Assembly (NCBI RefSeq): GCF_001641635.1
Contig: NZ_LUUB01000079.1
Span: forward strand, 245,042-309,041
DNA length: 64,000 bases
Direction: 5' to 3'
Origin: Bradyrhizobium centrolobii
Lineage (GTDB): Bacteria > Pseudomonadota > Alphaproteobacteria > Rhizobiales > Xanthobacteraceae
Shown here: piece after piece, positions 17,383-26,326 of the stretch
Layout of the letters: the number at the start of each line of letters is the position of its first letter
How positions within the stretch are numbered: the stretch's first letter is position 1
Made by a program: the position numbers and the translations under genes
The notes under the pieces: generated by a model
Told to the model about the DNA's origin: nothing
Database searches by the model: none
The model's input: the letters and a program-made list of their open reading frames with translations, nothing else

Positions 17383-17768
17383 TTTTCACTCAGGGAGCGT
17401 TCGTCCGGTGACCCGGACGATCGCGCTCTCACCAATCAACGCCAACCGCGAGCCGCCGATACGATCATACTCGGCAAGAAAGTGATCATTCGGCAAATGG
17501 CCGTCCCATTGCGCGAATATTCCCTTCAAGCCGTTGAGAAAGAACATCTCGTGCGCGTTGGTGCTTGGCTACGACAGGACCGCGCGACTCCGGTTCGAAG
17601 TGCTGGAGGTGCGACAAGTGGCGTTCCACCAAAGGGGGAAGGCTGGTTCCATCACACGTAACCTTGGCAGGCTCATCGCAATCCTTCTGTGAGGAACGTT
17701 GCGGCGTCAGGCGGGTTCGCTCCCGCTGGAAGACGACGCATCGCAACCCGATCCGCGGAGGAACTGCC
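17383..17768. other. Gap without recognised gene
   Basis: 386 bp between the PdxA-like gene and a cupin gene. Short open frames occur on both strands (for example 17486-17770 minus) but none has a good ribosome site, family motif or convincing composition. No repeat or terminator with a T-run was seen. Confidence 0.5.
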
Positions 17769-18266
17769 ATGACCAGCGATGCAAGCCGCGATTGCTCGCA
17801 ATTGAGTCCGCTCTCCCGTGCGCCAGGGACTGGACCTACGCTCGATGTGCTCGGCGTGACGCACAGCTACAAGGCGATGGCGAGCGATACCGGTCAGCAA
17901 TTCTCGATATGGGAATCGATCGTGCCGCCGGGCCGCGGCGCGCCGCCGCACACGCATACCCGCGAGGACGAAGCATTCTACGTGCTGAGCGGCGAGGTGC
18001 TTGTTGACGTCGAAGGCATGAGCGATCCGTTGCGCCTCGGCCCCGGCGCATTTCTCTTTGCCCCGCGCCACCGCCGCCATGGCTATCGCAATGTGGGCAC
18101 TGATACCGCGCGCCTCCTGGTGTTCGCGATGCCCGGCGACGGCCTCGATCGCATGTTCGCCGCCTTCGACGAGCTGGGAAAACAGAGCGGACAGATGCCG
18201 GCTGTCGAGACCATTGCGACAATCGCCCGGCAATACGGTGTCGTGATCCATTCGTCGTCCGGTTGA
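17769..18266 (+). CDS. Single-domain cupin protein
   Basis: A 165-residue protein with one beta-barrel cupin domain. Motif 1 is P-P-H-T-H-T-R-E-D-E-A-F-Y-V-L-S-G (about 57-73), with two histidines and the metal-binding glutamate; motif 2 is F-A-P-R-H-R-R-H-G-Y-R-N. The domain sits at about 40-130. Quercetinase-like or other metal-dependent dioxygenase and storage roles are possible. The ATG at 17769 has GGAGGAACTGCC upstream, a strong ribosome site. It is alone on its strand with an L,D-transpeptidase gene 98 bp downstream; no pathway link is visible. Confidence 0.82.
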   Translation: MTSDASRDCSQLSPLSRAPGTGPTLDVLGVTHSYKAMASDTGQQFSIWESIVPPGRGAPPHTHTREDEAFYVLSGEVLVDVEGMSDPLRLGPGAFLFAPRHRRHGYRNVGTDTARLLVFAMPGDGLDRMFAAFDELGKQSGQMPAVETIATIARQYGVVIHSSSG

Positions 18267-18363
18267 ACGGACGGGAGGCCAAGGATTCCCGGGAAAAACT
18301 GGAAACTTCCGTCGTCGAGCCGAGTTGCCATCCCGATGAACATCTCCACCTCGGAGCTGGAAC

Positions 18364-19404
18364 ATGGTCGACGACGGCCAGCGACGAACGGCGGCGAATG
18401 CCGCCGGGTCCGTCTGCCGCGCTCGGCAGATCTGCATCTTTCTGGTCTTCGCCCTGACGGCCGTGCCTGCATTCGCCGCCGAGATGGACGCGGCAGCCAT
18501 CGGATCCTCCCAGCCATCGAAGAAGACGCTCTCGAACGAGAAGCCGACCCCGGCGGGGGTGCGGCTGCAGGTCCTCCTGGACAGGGCGCACTTCTCGCCC
18601 GGCGAGATCGACGGCAAGTTCGGAGAGAACGCGAAGAAGGCGCTGCGGGCCTATGCTGAGGCACAGCAGTTGCCGAGCTCGGACGCCTTGACGGAGGACG
18701 TCTGGAAGGCGCTGCAGGCCGACGACCGGCCGCCGACGGCGACCTACACCATCACCGAGCGGGACGTGGCGGGCCCGTTCCTGCGCAAGCTGCCGTCGAG
18801 GATGGAGGAGATGAAGAATATCCCGAAGCTCAGCTTCACCAGTCCGCGCGAAGGATTGGCCGAGAAATTTCACATGAGCGAGCAGCTATTGGCGGCGCTC
18901 AACCCCGGACGCCACTTCGATCGCGTCGGCGACAGCATCGTCGTGGTGAACACCGGTAGTGGTGAGGGCGGTGCGCCTGTCAAGGCTGACAGGGTCGAGA
19001 TCGACAAGAGCCGGCAGACGGTGAAGCTGTTCGACAAGTCGAACTCGCTGGTCGGATTCTATCCGGCGACCGTTGGCAGCGAAGAAAAACCGTCACCCTC
19101 GGGCACGCTGAAGGTCACGGAGATCAGCCGCAATCCGACCTACCGCTACAATCCCGATTATCACTTCAAGGGTGTCCATTCGCGCAAGCCCTTCACCATC
19201 AAGCCCGGTCCGAACAATCCGGTCGGCACGGTCTGGATCAACCTGTCGGCCGAAGGCTACGGCATCCACGGTACGCCTTCGCCGGGGAAGATCTCCAAGG
19301 CGGAATCCCACGGCTGCGTGCGCCTCACCAATTGGGACGCCGAACGCGTCGCAGGCAGCGTCTCGAAAGGGACGCCGGTCGCGTTCGTGGAGGGCCGCGG
19401 ATGA
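18364..19404 (+). CDS. L,D-transpeptidase with peptidoglycan-binding domain
   Basis: A 346-residue exported protein. After a signal-type hydrophobic segment (about 22-38) comes a peptidoglycan-binding fold (L-L-D-R-A-H-F-S-P-G-E-I-D-G-K-F-G-E-N, about 70-95) and a C-terminal YkuD catalytic domain. The active-site signature is G-I-H-G-T-P then S-H-G-C-V-R-L-T-N-W-D, with the catalytic cysteine near 322. It would form 3-3 cross-links in peptidoglycan or attach proteins to it, in the periplasm. The ATG at 18364 is used; the stretch before the hydrophobic segment is long for a signal peptide, so an internal start is possible. Confidence 0.93.
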   Translation: MVDDGQRRTAANAAGSVCRARQICIFLVFALTAVPAFAAEMDAAAIGSSQPSKKTLSNEKPTPAGVRLQVLLDRAHFSPGEIDGKFGENAKKALRAYAEAQQLPSSDALTEDVWKALQADDRPPTATYTITERDVAGPFLRKLPSRMEEMKNIPKLSFTSPREGLAEKFHMSEQLLAALNPGRHFDRVGDSIVVVNTGSGEGGAPVKADRVEIDKSRQTVKLFDKSNSLVGFYPATVGSEEKPSPSGTLKVTEISRNPTYRYNPDYHFKGVHSRKPFTIKPGPNNPVGTVWINLSAEGYGIHGTPSPGKISKAESHGCVRLTNWDAERVAGSVSKGTPVAFVEGRG

Positions 19405-19447
19405 TGCGAGCGTCTCGATGCAGCAACGCCGCCCGTTGATTTTGCAG

Positions 19448-19870
19448 TTACTTCACGAGAGGCGTCGTCAGCTCCTTGTCGCCTGTATCCACCACGAAGA
19501 CGGCCAGCAACTTCGCAGGCTCGGTATCGCTGGCGTTGGCGCTGATGGCATGGCGATCGCCGGGCCTTTCGAAAAAGTTCTCTCCCTTGTGAAAGACCTT
19601 GGCGGGCTGGTCATCGACCTGACTGCGGATCGCTCCTTCCAGGACGGTGGCATAGATGAATGCCGAAGGTGCATGAACGTGGGCTGGTGAGAAACCTCCG
19701 GGACCGTACTCGACCAGCACGCCCTTCATGCTCTTGCCCGGGATGTTGGGCAGTACTTGGTCAAATACCACGGTCACTTTGGCAGGCGGCGCCGCCGGCT
19801 GTGTCTCGGCTGCCTGTGCAGTCAGGAAAGAAGCGGCATAAACCGCCGTCGCGATCAGCAATCCGCGCAT
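19448..19870 (-). CDS. Exported cupin protein, copy A
   Basis: A 140-residue protein with a cleavable signal peptide (about 1-20, ending A-Q-A-A) and one cupin domain: Y-G-P-G-G-F-S-P-A-H-V-H-A-P-S-A-F-I-Y near 55-73 and F-E-R-P-G-D-R-H-A-I-S-A-N-A near 100. It is clearly related to the cupin at 36743-37246, sharing L-P-N-(I/V)-P-G-K, Y-G-P-G-G-F and S-A-N-A-S-x-T-E. Its substrate is unknown. It is convergent with the L,D-transpeptidase gene. Periplasmic location is inferred from the signal peptide. Confidence 0.82.
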   Translation of the reverse strand: MRGLLIATAVYAASFLTAQAAETQPAAPPAKVTVVFDQVLPNIPGKSMKGVLVEYGPGGFSPAHVHAPSAFIYATVLEGAIRSQVDDQPAKVFHKGENFFERPGDRHAISANASDTEPAKLLAVFVVDTGDKELTTPLVK

Positions 19871-19919
19871 GGGAGCCTCTTCACTGCCGTGGTTGCGGTG
19901 AATCTGGGATCGCGGATTC

Positions 19920-20663
19920 TCAGACCCGCGCGAGCCATGTTGCGAGCGGCGTTTTCCCGAGCCGCGCCTCGCCGAGCGGGATCAGCGACGTGTCGTCAAT
20001 GGGCGCACCGTAGTACTGCGCGCTGGGCTCTCCCACCACCGTACGGCGGTCGCCCGACGCTTTCAGGCGGCGCGCAACGAACTCATTGAAGGGGGCCTTC
20101 TCGGGTCCCGCGATCTCGATCGTGCCGTTCAGCGGCCGTCCCGTTGCGACCTCGACGAGGCTATCAACCACGTCGTCGGCCGCGATCGGCTGAAACAGCG
20201 CCGATGGCACGACGACATTGCCCCCAACCGCACCTGTTTCGGCAATAGCGCCGAGGAATTCAAAGAACTGGGTGGCGCGGACGATCGAGTAGGGGACCGA
20301 AGATGCCTTGACGATGGTCTCCTGGGCCAGCTTTGCACGGAAATAGGCGATGTCGGGCGACCGATCGGTCCCCACGATCGACAGCGCCACGTGATGCCCA
20401 ACGCCCGCTGCGGCCTCAGTCGCGACGAGATTTTGGCTCGAACGTTCGAAGAATTCGAGCACGGCGGCAGGTTCCCAGGACGGCGCGTTGGCCACGTCGA
20501 CGACGACATCCGCGCCAGCCATCACGTCAGCGAGGCCTTCCCCGGTCACGGCGTTCACGCCGGATTTTGGCGAGGCTGCTACGGCCTCGTGGCCCCGTTG
20601 CTTGAGCTTTGCCACGAGGTTGGATCCGATCAACCCGGACCCGCCGATCACGACAATCTTCAT
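19920..20663 (-). CDS. NmrA/atypical SDR NAD(P)-binding protein
   Basis: A 247-residue Rossmann-fold protein beginning M-K-I-V-V-I-G-G-S-G-L-I-G-S-N-L, the nucleotide-binding glycine motif. The classical SDR Y-x-x-x-K is not evident; F-R-A-K-L-A-Q-E occupies its approximate place, as in NmrA/ComplexI NDUFA9-like sensors and isomerases. The ATG at 20663 has an AAGGAGA ribosome site; a start six codons earlier overlaps it. The gene is 49 bp downstream of the cupin stop on the same strand. The function, redox sensor or reductase, cannot be decided. Confidence 0.82.
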   Translation of the reverse strand: MKIVVIGGSGLIGSNLVAKLKQRGHEAVAASPKSGVNAVTGEGLADVMAGADVVVDVANAPSWEPAAVLEFFERSSQNLVATEAAAGVGHHVALSIVGTDRSPDIAYFRAKLAQETIVKASSVPYSIVRATQFFEFLGAIAETGAVGGNVVVPSALFQPIAADDVVDSLVEVATGRPLNGTIEIAGPEKAPFNEFVARRLKASGDRRTVVGEPSAQYYGAPIDDTSLIPLGEARLGKTPLATWLARV

Positions 20664-20848
20664 GGCATGTCTCCTTGGCATTTTGCGAACGTGAGATGAT
20701 CAAAGCCAATTCGTACTCACGCTCAGGTCAATGAACCTGACACGAAATTCACTTTACCCGAGCAATGAGACAAGCTCTTGCCTGAAACGGGCCTGATTGG
20801 CCGAAAAATGCTCCGGAAGGTCGAGGACGGGTTGGGTGGATGTCGCTG

Positions 20849-22291
20849 CTACCCTGGCGATTGGTCCCGGATTTCCAGTGGTCGCTCGGCATTTGCGACG
20901 TTCAGCGCAGCCCTTCGATCATGGATGAGATTCTCAAGGCGATGGGCCGCCACGTTCAGGGTAGCCGCATCCAGGGCGTTTTCGTCCTCGTTGGCACCGG
21001 CGCGCTGCGCGCGCAGCACGTTGTCGATCTGATTTTCGATCTCAAGCAGTTCCGTTTCGTCATCCGCATGTCGTATCTGCCGCCCGAGCGCATAGAGTGC
21101 ATCGAGCGCCGGCTCCCGCGGCTTGCGCTCGCCCGACCGGAGAAATTGCCAGAGCGCAGCCGCGATCGACGCCAGCGCGCCCAGGGCCATTGGCGCCAGG
21201 AAGATCGCGTTGCTCCATTTGTCGAGGAACGTTTGCTGGTTGCCGTTGTAGAACTCGGCGGCGCCGGCATGAACGGGAAGATAAGCGCCGGCGTCGGTAT
21301 CGGGCGCCTTGAATTGCGCGAGAATCGGCCATTCGGGCAAAATGTCCCTGCGGGCAGCCGTGATCGCCTGCGTGAAGCCGGCGATCATGTCGTTGTCGAG
21401 GCTCTTCTTGCCGACCAAATAGAACGACACGCGCAAGGTCGTCACGTCATCTTCGGGGACGGGCGGAGATCCGCGCAACGTCCCCTTGGGGATGTCGAAG
21501 CTCTCGTAGGCGCGCTCTTTCTCCGCAATCGCTCCCGCATTCTCGATCGGGATCAGAACCGGCGCGGTTTTGGCATTCTGCGGGAACAGCCCTCGGACCA
21601 GTGACAGATATTTGTCACTTAGTGGAATGACGAAGAGGACTGCGCGCACCTCCTTGGTCTCGAGCGCGCGACGGACGTCGTCCGGCGCAAGGTTCTTGAA
21701 CACGACGTTGGCGCGGCCAAGGTCATATGCCTTGGTGAGGACGCCGACGATCTTCTGATTGGTGTCGCCGGCAACAACGCCCACGGTCGTGCGCTTCAGG
21801 CCCGCGATATCCGTGATGGCCGACCCAGGGGGCGCGACCAGCAGCGCCACGGCTTCGGCCAGCACGACAATCGCTTGCGCCTGCGACAGGTCGCCGACAT
21901 CGCCGCGAACGACGGCGAGGTCAGTCTTGCCGGACGAGAACGCGGCGGCGGATTCGATCGGACCACTGGTCTCGACCACCTTGAGCCGCACCGGCGCGTT
22001 GTTCACGGCAAGTCTGCTCGCAAGCGCCGACACGATCTTCGGCGCGTCGCCATCCAGCGATCCGACCGCAATCGACAGCGTCACCGGCCGGACGTACCAG
22101 CGATACGCAAAAAGGCCCGCGCCGGTGGCGAGCACCACCAGCGCCACGACCATGACGATGCGGAGCCAGGTCGGCAGCCTGGCGGCATCGATGCCAAGTC
22201 GCGACAGATCGTCCATGGCGCCGCTCGTCCCGAAAGGTCCGCCGTTCTGGCCAGCATTGTTTCCGCGATGGCGGCCCGTGTTGATTTGCAT
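20849..22291 (-). CDS. TAXI-family TRAP-type solute-binding protein with membrane anchors
   Basis: A 480-residue protein with an N-terminal transmembrane helix (I-V-M-V-V-A-L-V-V-L-A-T-G-A-G-L-F-A, about 45-62), then a TAXI-type binding domain (S-I-A-V-G-S-x-D-G then D-L-A-V-V-R-G-D near 130), and a second hydrophobic helix near 370 (A-P-M-A-L-G-A-L-A-S-I-A-A-A-L-W) followed by a charged, coiled-coil-like tail. TAXI proteins normally feed a fused TRAP permease, but none is encoded nearby, so this anchored form may sense rather than transport. Start: ATG at 22291, with 22216 as an alternative; neither has a strong ribosome site. Confidence 0.78.
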   Translation of the reverse strand: MQINTGRHRGNNAGQNGGPFGTSGAMDDLSRLGIDAARLPTWLRIVMVVALVVLATGAGLFAYRWYVRPVTLSIAVGSLDGDAPKIVSALASRLAVNNAPVRLKVVETSGPIESAAAFSSGKTDLAVVRGDVGDLSQAQAIVVLAEAVALLVAPPGSAITDIAGLKRTTVGVVAGDTNQKIVGVLTKAYDLGRANVVFKNLAPDDVRRALETKEVRAVLFVIPLSDKYLSLVRGLFPQNAKTAPVLIPIENAGAIAEKERAYESFDIPKGTLRGSPPVPEDDVTTLRVSFYLVGKKSLDNDMIAGFTQAITAARRDILPEWPILAQFKAPDTDAGAYLPVHAGAAEFYNGNQQTFLDKWSNAIFLAPMALGALASIAAALWQFLRSGERKPREPALDALYALGRQIRHADDETELLEIENQIDNVLRAQRAGANEDENALDAATLNVAAHRLENLIHDRRAALNVANAERPLEIRDQSPG

Positions 22292-22391
22292 CAAGACGAG
22301 TGGCGATTTGAAAGAAAAGAGGTGGCTTCAGGAGCTGCCTCGTCGCGTGTGTGCGGTGCGCCATGCAAGCGAATGTCGCCATATGGCAACA

Positions 22392-23231
22392 TCATCGTCG
22401 AGAATTTTGACGGCGTAGTTTCGGCGGAATTGGAGATGAGGCGCGATATGCCCCTGTCGCCTTTCGCATGTAGGCGTGCGGGCTGGCTCCCATCTCCGTC
22501 CGGAACGCGAAGACGAAAGCCGATGCGGATCCGTACCCCAGTTGCATCGCCGTCTCTGTCACGGCTGTGCCGCTGCTCAAAAGCTCAATCGCGCGCAGCA
22601 GTCGAAGCTTCCGCCGCCATGATCGCAGGCTTAAACCCATCTCCGCTTCGAACTGGCGCGTGAGCGTGCGCGAGGACATGCCTAGCGCTTTGGCCCACTC
22701 GCTTGAACTGCGCGCGTCGGCAGGGTCGATGTACAGTGCTTCGCAAAGCCGAAGCAGGCGTCCGCCGCGCGGCCAAGGCAGTCCCGTCGTCAGTGATTGA
22801 GCCCTGCGGAGCTGATCGAGGATGAGGGTCGCGACCCGCTCCGGGTAGCCATCGCTGTCCTGGCTGCGTTCGATCGCTGCAGCTTCCACGATCAACTCCT
22901 TGAGCAGAGGAGAGACCGCCAGGACCGTAGGGGCGGATGGGAGATTCCGTCCCGCATCGACGGCAATCCAAAGGCTGCGAAACTCGGCCCCTAGCAGCGA
23001 GCCCACCCGGTGGGAAACACCGCTCGGCAGCCAGACCGCCTGGTCGGGCGAGATGACGAACGAGCGGCTTTCCGCTGTCACCATCAGCGCTCCATCGATG
23101 GCGTAGGCCACCTGGTGCCAATCATGCGCGTGCTCCGGGAATTCGTGCCGGGGTGGGATCGATTGGACGCGCATGGTGATGGGGCGGGGCGGCAAGACGC
23201 CCGGTGGGGCCGAAATGGATGCCCAGGTCAT
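22392..23231 (-). CDS. AraC-family transcriptional regulator
   Basis: A 279-residue regulator. The N-terminal cupin-like arm has H-E-F-P-E-H-A-H-D-W-H-Q-V-A-Y-A (about 35-50) and the C-terminal double helix-turn-helix includes W-A-K-A-L-G-M-S-S-R-T-L-T-R-Q-F and A-M-Q-L-G-Y-G-S-A-S-A-F-V-F-A-F, the AraC signature. It is divergent from an MFS transporter gene 128 bp away, which it probably controls, as in many AraC/MFS pairs. The ATG at 23231 has GGAGACGAC directly upstream; a start further out lacks one. Confidence 0.92.
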   Translation of the reverse strand: MTWASISAPPGVLPPRPITMRVQSIPPRHEFPEHAHDWHQVAYAIDGALMVTAESRSFVISPDQAVWLPSGVSHRVGSLLGAEFRSLWIAVDAGRNLPSAPTVLAVSPLLKELIVEAAAIERSQDSDGYPERVATLILDQLRRAQSLTTGLPWPRGGRLLRLCEALYIDPADARSSSEWAKALGMSSRTLTRQFEAEMGLSLRSWRRKLRLLRAIELLSSGTAVTETAMQLGYGSASAFVFAFRTEMGASPHAYMRKATGAYRASSPIPPKLRRQNSRR

Positions 23232-23359
23232 GTCGTCTCCGATTGGCGGATATTCTATATAAGTTGGCAAAACGTCGAAAGACAGCCTGATTTTGCCCTG
23301 TTAGCGGTGGACCTCCGACGCTGGCGCGGTGCGCGCTCCCGTCGCCAATCGAGTTCTGA

Positions 23360-24586
23360 ATGTCCCAACTCGTTATTCAGGGAGCGGCGGACGCGCCGCC
23401 GGCGCTCCGGTTCGAGCGCAGCAACGTCGTGCGGCTCGCGATCGCGCAGGCCTTGGCCGGCGCGAATTCGACCGTCATTTATGCCACCGGCGCCGTGATC
23501 GGCGACATGCTGGCACCGAGCAAAGCGCTGGCGACGCTTCCGATCTCGATCTTCGTCGTCGGAATGGCTGCCTGCACATTGCCTGCGGGGGCAGTCGCGC
23601 AGCGTTACGGCCGGCGTGCGACGTTCATGATCGGGACGGGCTGCGGCGTCCTCGCCGGCCTCATCGGGTCCTTGGCGGTGCTGCAGGCTTCGTTCTGGTT
23701 GTTCTGTGCCGCGGCGTTTCTCGGCGGCACCTATGCCGCGGTGGTGCTGTCGTTTCGGTTCGCGGCCGCCGATTGCGCCGCACCGGAGCGGCGACCGCGC
23801 GCGCTGTCGGCGGTGATGGCGGGCGGGGTTTTCGCCGGCGTGATCGGGCCGCAGCTCGTCACGTACACGATGGATCTTTGGCAACCCTATCTGTTCGCAG
23901 CCACGTATCTGGCACAGGCCGCAATCGCCGCGCTTTCGTTTCTCGTTCTCGCCGGCATCCGGCTGCCGATGCCGACCGACACCGAGGCGGATCGAGGTCG
24001 TCCTCTCTCCGTCATCGTGCGCCAGCCGCGCTTCATCGGCGCTGTCGTCTGCGGCGTCGTGTCCTATCTGCTGATGAACTTCCTCATGACGGCGGCGCCG
24101 CTCGCGATGAAGTTCTGCAATCTTTCGCAGCAATCCGCCAATCTCGGTCTACAATGGCATGTGATCGCCATGTACGGGCCGAGCTTCTGGACGGGCAGGT
24201 TGATCACCCGGTTCGGCGCATCGAGGGTGGTGGCCACGGGCCTGCTGTTCACGGCTGCCTCTTCGGTGGTGGGTCTGCTCGGCATTGAAGTCGCGCACTT
24301 CTGGACGACGCTGATCCTGCTGGGCGTCGGCTGGAATTTCGGCTTCGTCGGAGCGTCCGCGATGGTGCTCGAGTGTCACCGACCGGAGGAGAAGGCGCGC
24401 GTCCAGTCGCTGAACGACTTCATCGTGTTCGGCACCATGACGGTCGGCTCGTTCCTGTCCGGAGGACTGCTCTCCGCCTATGGCTGGGACGCGGTCCTGT
24501 GGCTTTCATTTCTGCCTCTCGTTTTCGCCGTCGCCGCGTTGGTGGTGGCGTCTTCGCGACGGCGCCGCAGTGAAGTAGCGACCTGA
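23360..24586 (+). CDS. Major facilitator superfamily transporter
   Basis: A 408-residue membrane protein with 12 hydrophobic segments. The loop 2-3 motif A-Q-R-Y-G-R-R-A lies near 78-85, in the position of the MFS G-x-x-x-D-R-x-G-R-R signature, and loop 8-9 has T-G-R-L-I-T-R-F-G-A-S. It is most like efflux-type MFS members of the YfcJ/arabinose-exporter kind, but the substrate cannot be read. It is divergent from the AraC regulator gene, which is the likely controller. Confidence 0.88.
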   Translation: MSQLVIQGAADAPPALRFERSNVVRLAIAQALAGANSTVIYATGAVIGDMLAPSKALATLPISIFVVGMAACTLPAGAVAQRYGRRATFMIGTGCGVLAGLIGSLAVLQASFWLFCAAAFLGGTYAAVVLSFRFAAADCAAPERRPRALSAVMAGGVFAGVIGPQLVTYTMDLWQPYLFAATYLAQAAIAALSFLVLAGIRLPMPTDTEADRGRPLSVIVRQPRFIGAVVCGVVSYLLMNFLMTAAPLAMKFCNLSQQSANLGLQWHVIAMYGPSFWTGRLITRFGASRVVATGLLFTAASSVVGLLGIEVAHFWTTLILLGVGWNFGFVGASAMVLECHRPEEKARVQSLNDFIVFGTMTVGSFLSGGLLSAYGWDAVLWLSFLPLVFAVAALVVASSRRRRSEVAT

Positions 24587-24658
24587 TGTGGGGGACAACG
24601 AAGATGAGGTCCGACCAGGCCAGGTTCAGAATGGTGTTGACCATGATGGAGGAACGCA

Positions 24659-25336
24659 ATGCGCATCAATGATGATCTGACGGTTCCGGTGATCGTTCAC
24701 ACCGCACAGCTCCCATGGAAGCCAAGTCCGGCCCCCGGCGTCGAGCGGCGCATGCTATTGCGCATCGGCGAGGAGGTGGCGCGCGCCACGTCGATCGTGC
24801 GCTATGCACCGCAGAGCGTATTCCCCCGCCATACCCACGGTGGCGGTGAGGAGATCGTCGTCCTCGACGGCGTCTTCCAGGACGAGCATGGCGACTACCC
24901 GGCGGGCAGCTACTTCCGCAACCCTCCGGGCACTTCGCACGTTCCCGCATCGAAGGACGGCTGCACGATCTTCGTCCGTCTCTGGCAATTCCGGGACGGC
25001 GATCGCGACCAGATCGTGCGACAGCCGGCGGAAGGTCGTCCCCTGGAGCCGAGATCGGGCGTGGCGAGCGCAACCGAATTGTTCGACGACGGATTCGAAA
25101 ATGTGCGCATCGAGAGCTGGATGCCCGGCAAGACCGTGATGATCGAGAACCGACGCGGGCTCGAAGCACTCGTTCTCGCGGGGAGCTTGTCGATCGGCGA
25201 TCAGATGCTGACATCGCAAGGCTGGATCCGCTTGCCGCCTGGCGAAGCGCTGCGTGCCGTGTCAGGTCCTGAAGGCGCGAAAGTTTGGGTGAAGGACGCG
25301 CCGCTGATGCATCCGGACGTCTGCCGAATGCCGTGA
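24659..25336 (+). CDS. ChrR-like double cupin protein
   Basis: A 225-residue protein with two cupin folds. The first (about 40-110) has F-P-R-H-T-H-G-G-G-E-E-I-V-V-L-D-G-V-F and ends P-P-G-T-S-H; the second (about 135-210) is degenerate, without histidines. This layout resembles the metal-binding domain of the anti-sigma factor ChrR, but the N-terminal zinc domain that holds a sigma factor is absent and no sigma gene is adjacent. It is more likely a stand-alone metal-dependent cupin. The ATG at 24659 has GGAGGAACGCA immediately upstream. Confidence 0.82.
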   Translation: MRINDDLTVPVIVHTAQLPWKPSPAPGVERRMLLRIGEEVARATSIVRYAPQSVFPRHTHGGGEEIVVLDGVFQDEHGDYPAGSYFRNPPGTSHVPASKDGCTIFVRLWQFRDGDRDQIVRQPAEGRPLEPRSGVASATELFDDGFENVRIESWMPGKTVMIENRRGLEALVLAGSLSIGDQMLTSQGWIRLPPGEALRAVSGPEGAKVWVKDAPLMHPDVCRMP

Positions 25337-25418
25337 CGGGTTCTTGCGCGCAATCACGAATTTCGACAACGTCCCTTTGCAGCTAAGCGATGCGACCATT
25401 GCGTAGCTGCGAGGTGAC

Positions 25419-25847
25419 GTGAAGGCTTGGAAGATCATGAACGAGCGGGTCCCTGAACGGTATCGACACCTTCGAACGTTTGCCTTCGGCGACAGTCCCG
25501 CGCTTGCAGATGAACTCCTTGAACTTGTCGTCAAGGGCATCAAGGTCGCGACTTGCAGCACAGAGGACGAGCCGAACACCTCTACGCCCGGTGAGCGCTG
25601 GGTCGTGCTCGATGGACGTGGAGAACCGCGCTGTGTCATCGAAACCACCGAGGTAACATATCGGCGCTTCAATGAAGTTGAGGCCGACTTTGCGTTTGAT
25701 GAGGGCGAAGGCGATCGGAGCCTCGCCTATTGGCGTAACGCTCATCGGGCCTATTTCGGCCGGCTCGGACGATTCAGCGACGACATGATGCTGATGTGCG
25801 AGCGCTTTCGCCTGGTCGAGGTCTTCGGTGATCTGCCGCAGAGCTGA
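25419..25847 (+). CDS. ASCH-domain protein
   Basis: A 142-residue protein with an ASCH (PUA-like) fold: the start F-A-F-G-D-S-P-A-L-A-D-E-L-L-E-L-V-V-K-G-I-K-V-A-T-C-S and G-E-R-W-V-V-L-D-G are typical, as is Y-W-R-N-A-H-R-A-Y-F near 108. ASCH proteins bind nucleic acid or modified nucleosides; some are amidohydrolases for N4-acetylcytidine. The GTG at 25419 has a GAGGTGAC site overlapping it; the ATG at 25437 is the alternative. It is a stand-alone gene. Confidence 0.85.
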   Translation: MKAWKIMNERVPERYRHLRTFAFGDSPALADELLELVVKGIKVATCSTEDEPNTSTPGERWVVLDGRGEPRCVIETTEVTYRRFNEVEADFAFDEGEGDRSLAYWRNAHRAYFGRLGRFSDDMMLMCERFRLVEVFGDLPQS

Positions 25848-26326
25848 GTTTGCGTGCTCGGCGAGCTCTTTAAGCCGGCGCGCCACAGCCCGCCTTTGAG
25901 CCCGATGGAGCAGATCGGCGCGCCGAACGAAGCGGCGAGATCGGTGCCGCCACGATGCGCACGCGAAACGGCCGATTGTCGTATGCGATTTCACGCTCGC
26001 CGCATGTTCGGAATTGACGACGAACTGCGACGTTCTCTGAGGCAGCGAAGGGCAAGCAATAAGGATGGACGACGACTATCGTGATCTCGTGGCTGTGAGC
26101 CTTGCGCTGCAGTGCGCCGACATGATGTTGGTCGCGGGCCAACTGTACATCGAGCACAGCTCCACGCACCCACCGAGCAACGAACTTGAATTGCCGGGCC
26201 GGCCAGCTGCATCGCCGCCGCTGATATCACGCGCGCCGTCTCTCGATCAGAAGACGACCGAACCCCGCGACGCCAGTCAGAAGCAGCCCAGTCAACCCCG
26301 GTCCAGAGCAAGTCGCGATCTCATGG
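25848..26326. other. Gap without recognised gene
   Basis: 479 bp between the ASCH gene and the end of the FtsH-type gene. A plus-strand frame from 26065 starts plausibly (M-D-D-D-Y-R-D-L-V-A-V) but runs antisense into the ftsH-like gene and loses protein-like composition. Nothing else is seen. Confidence 0.45.
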
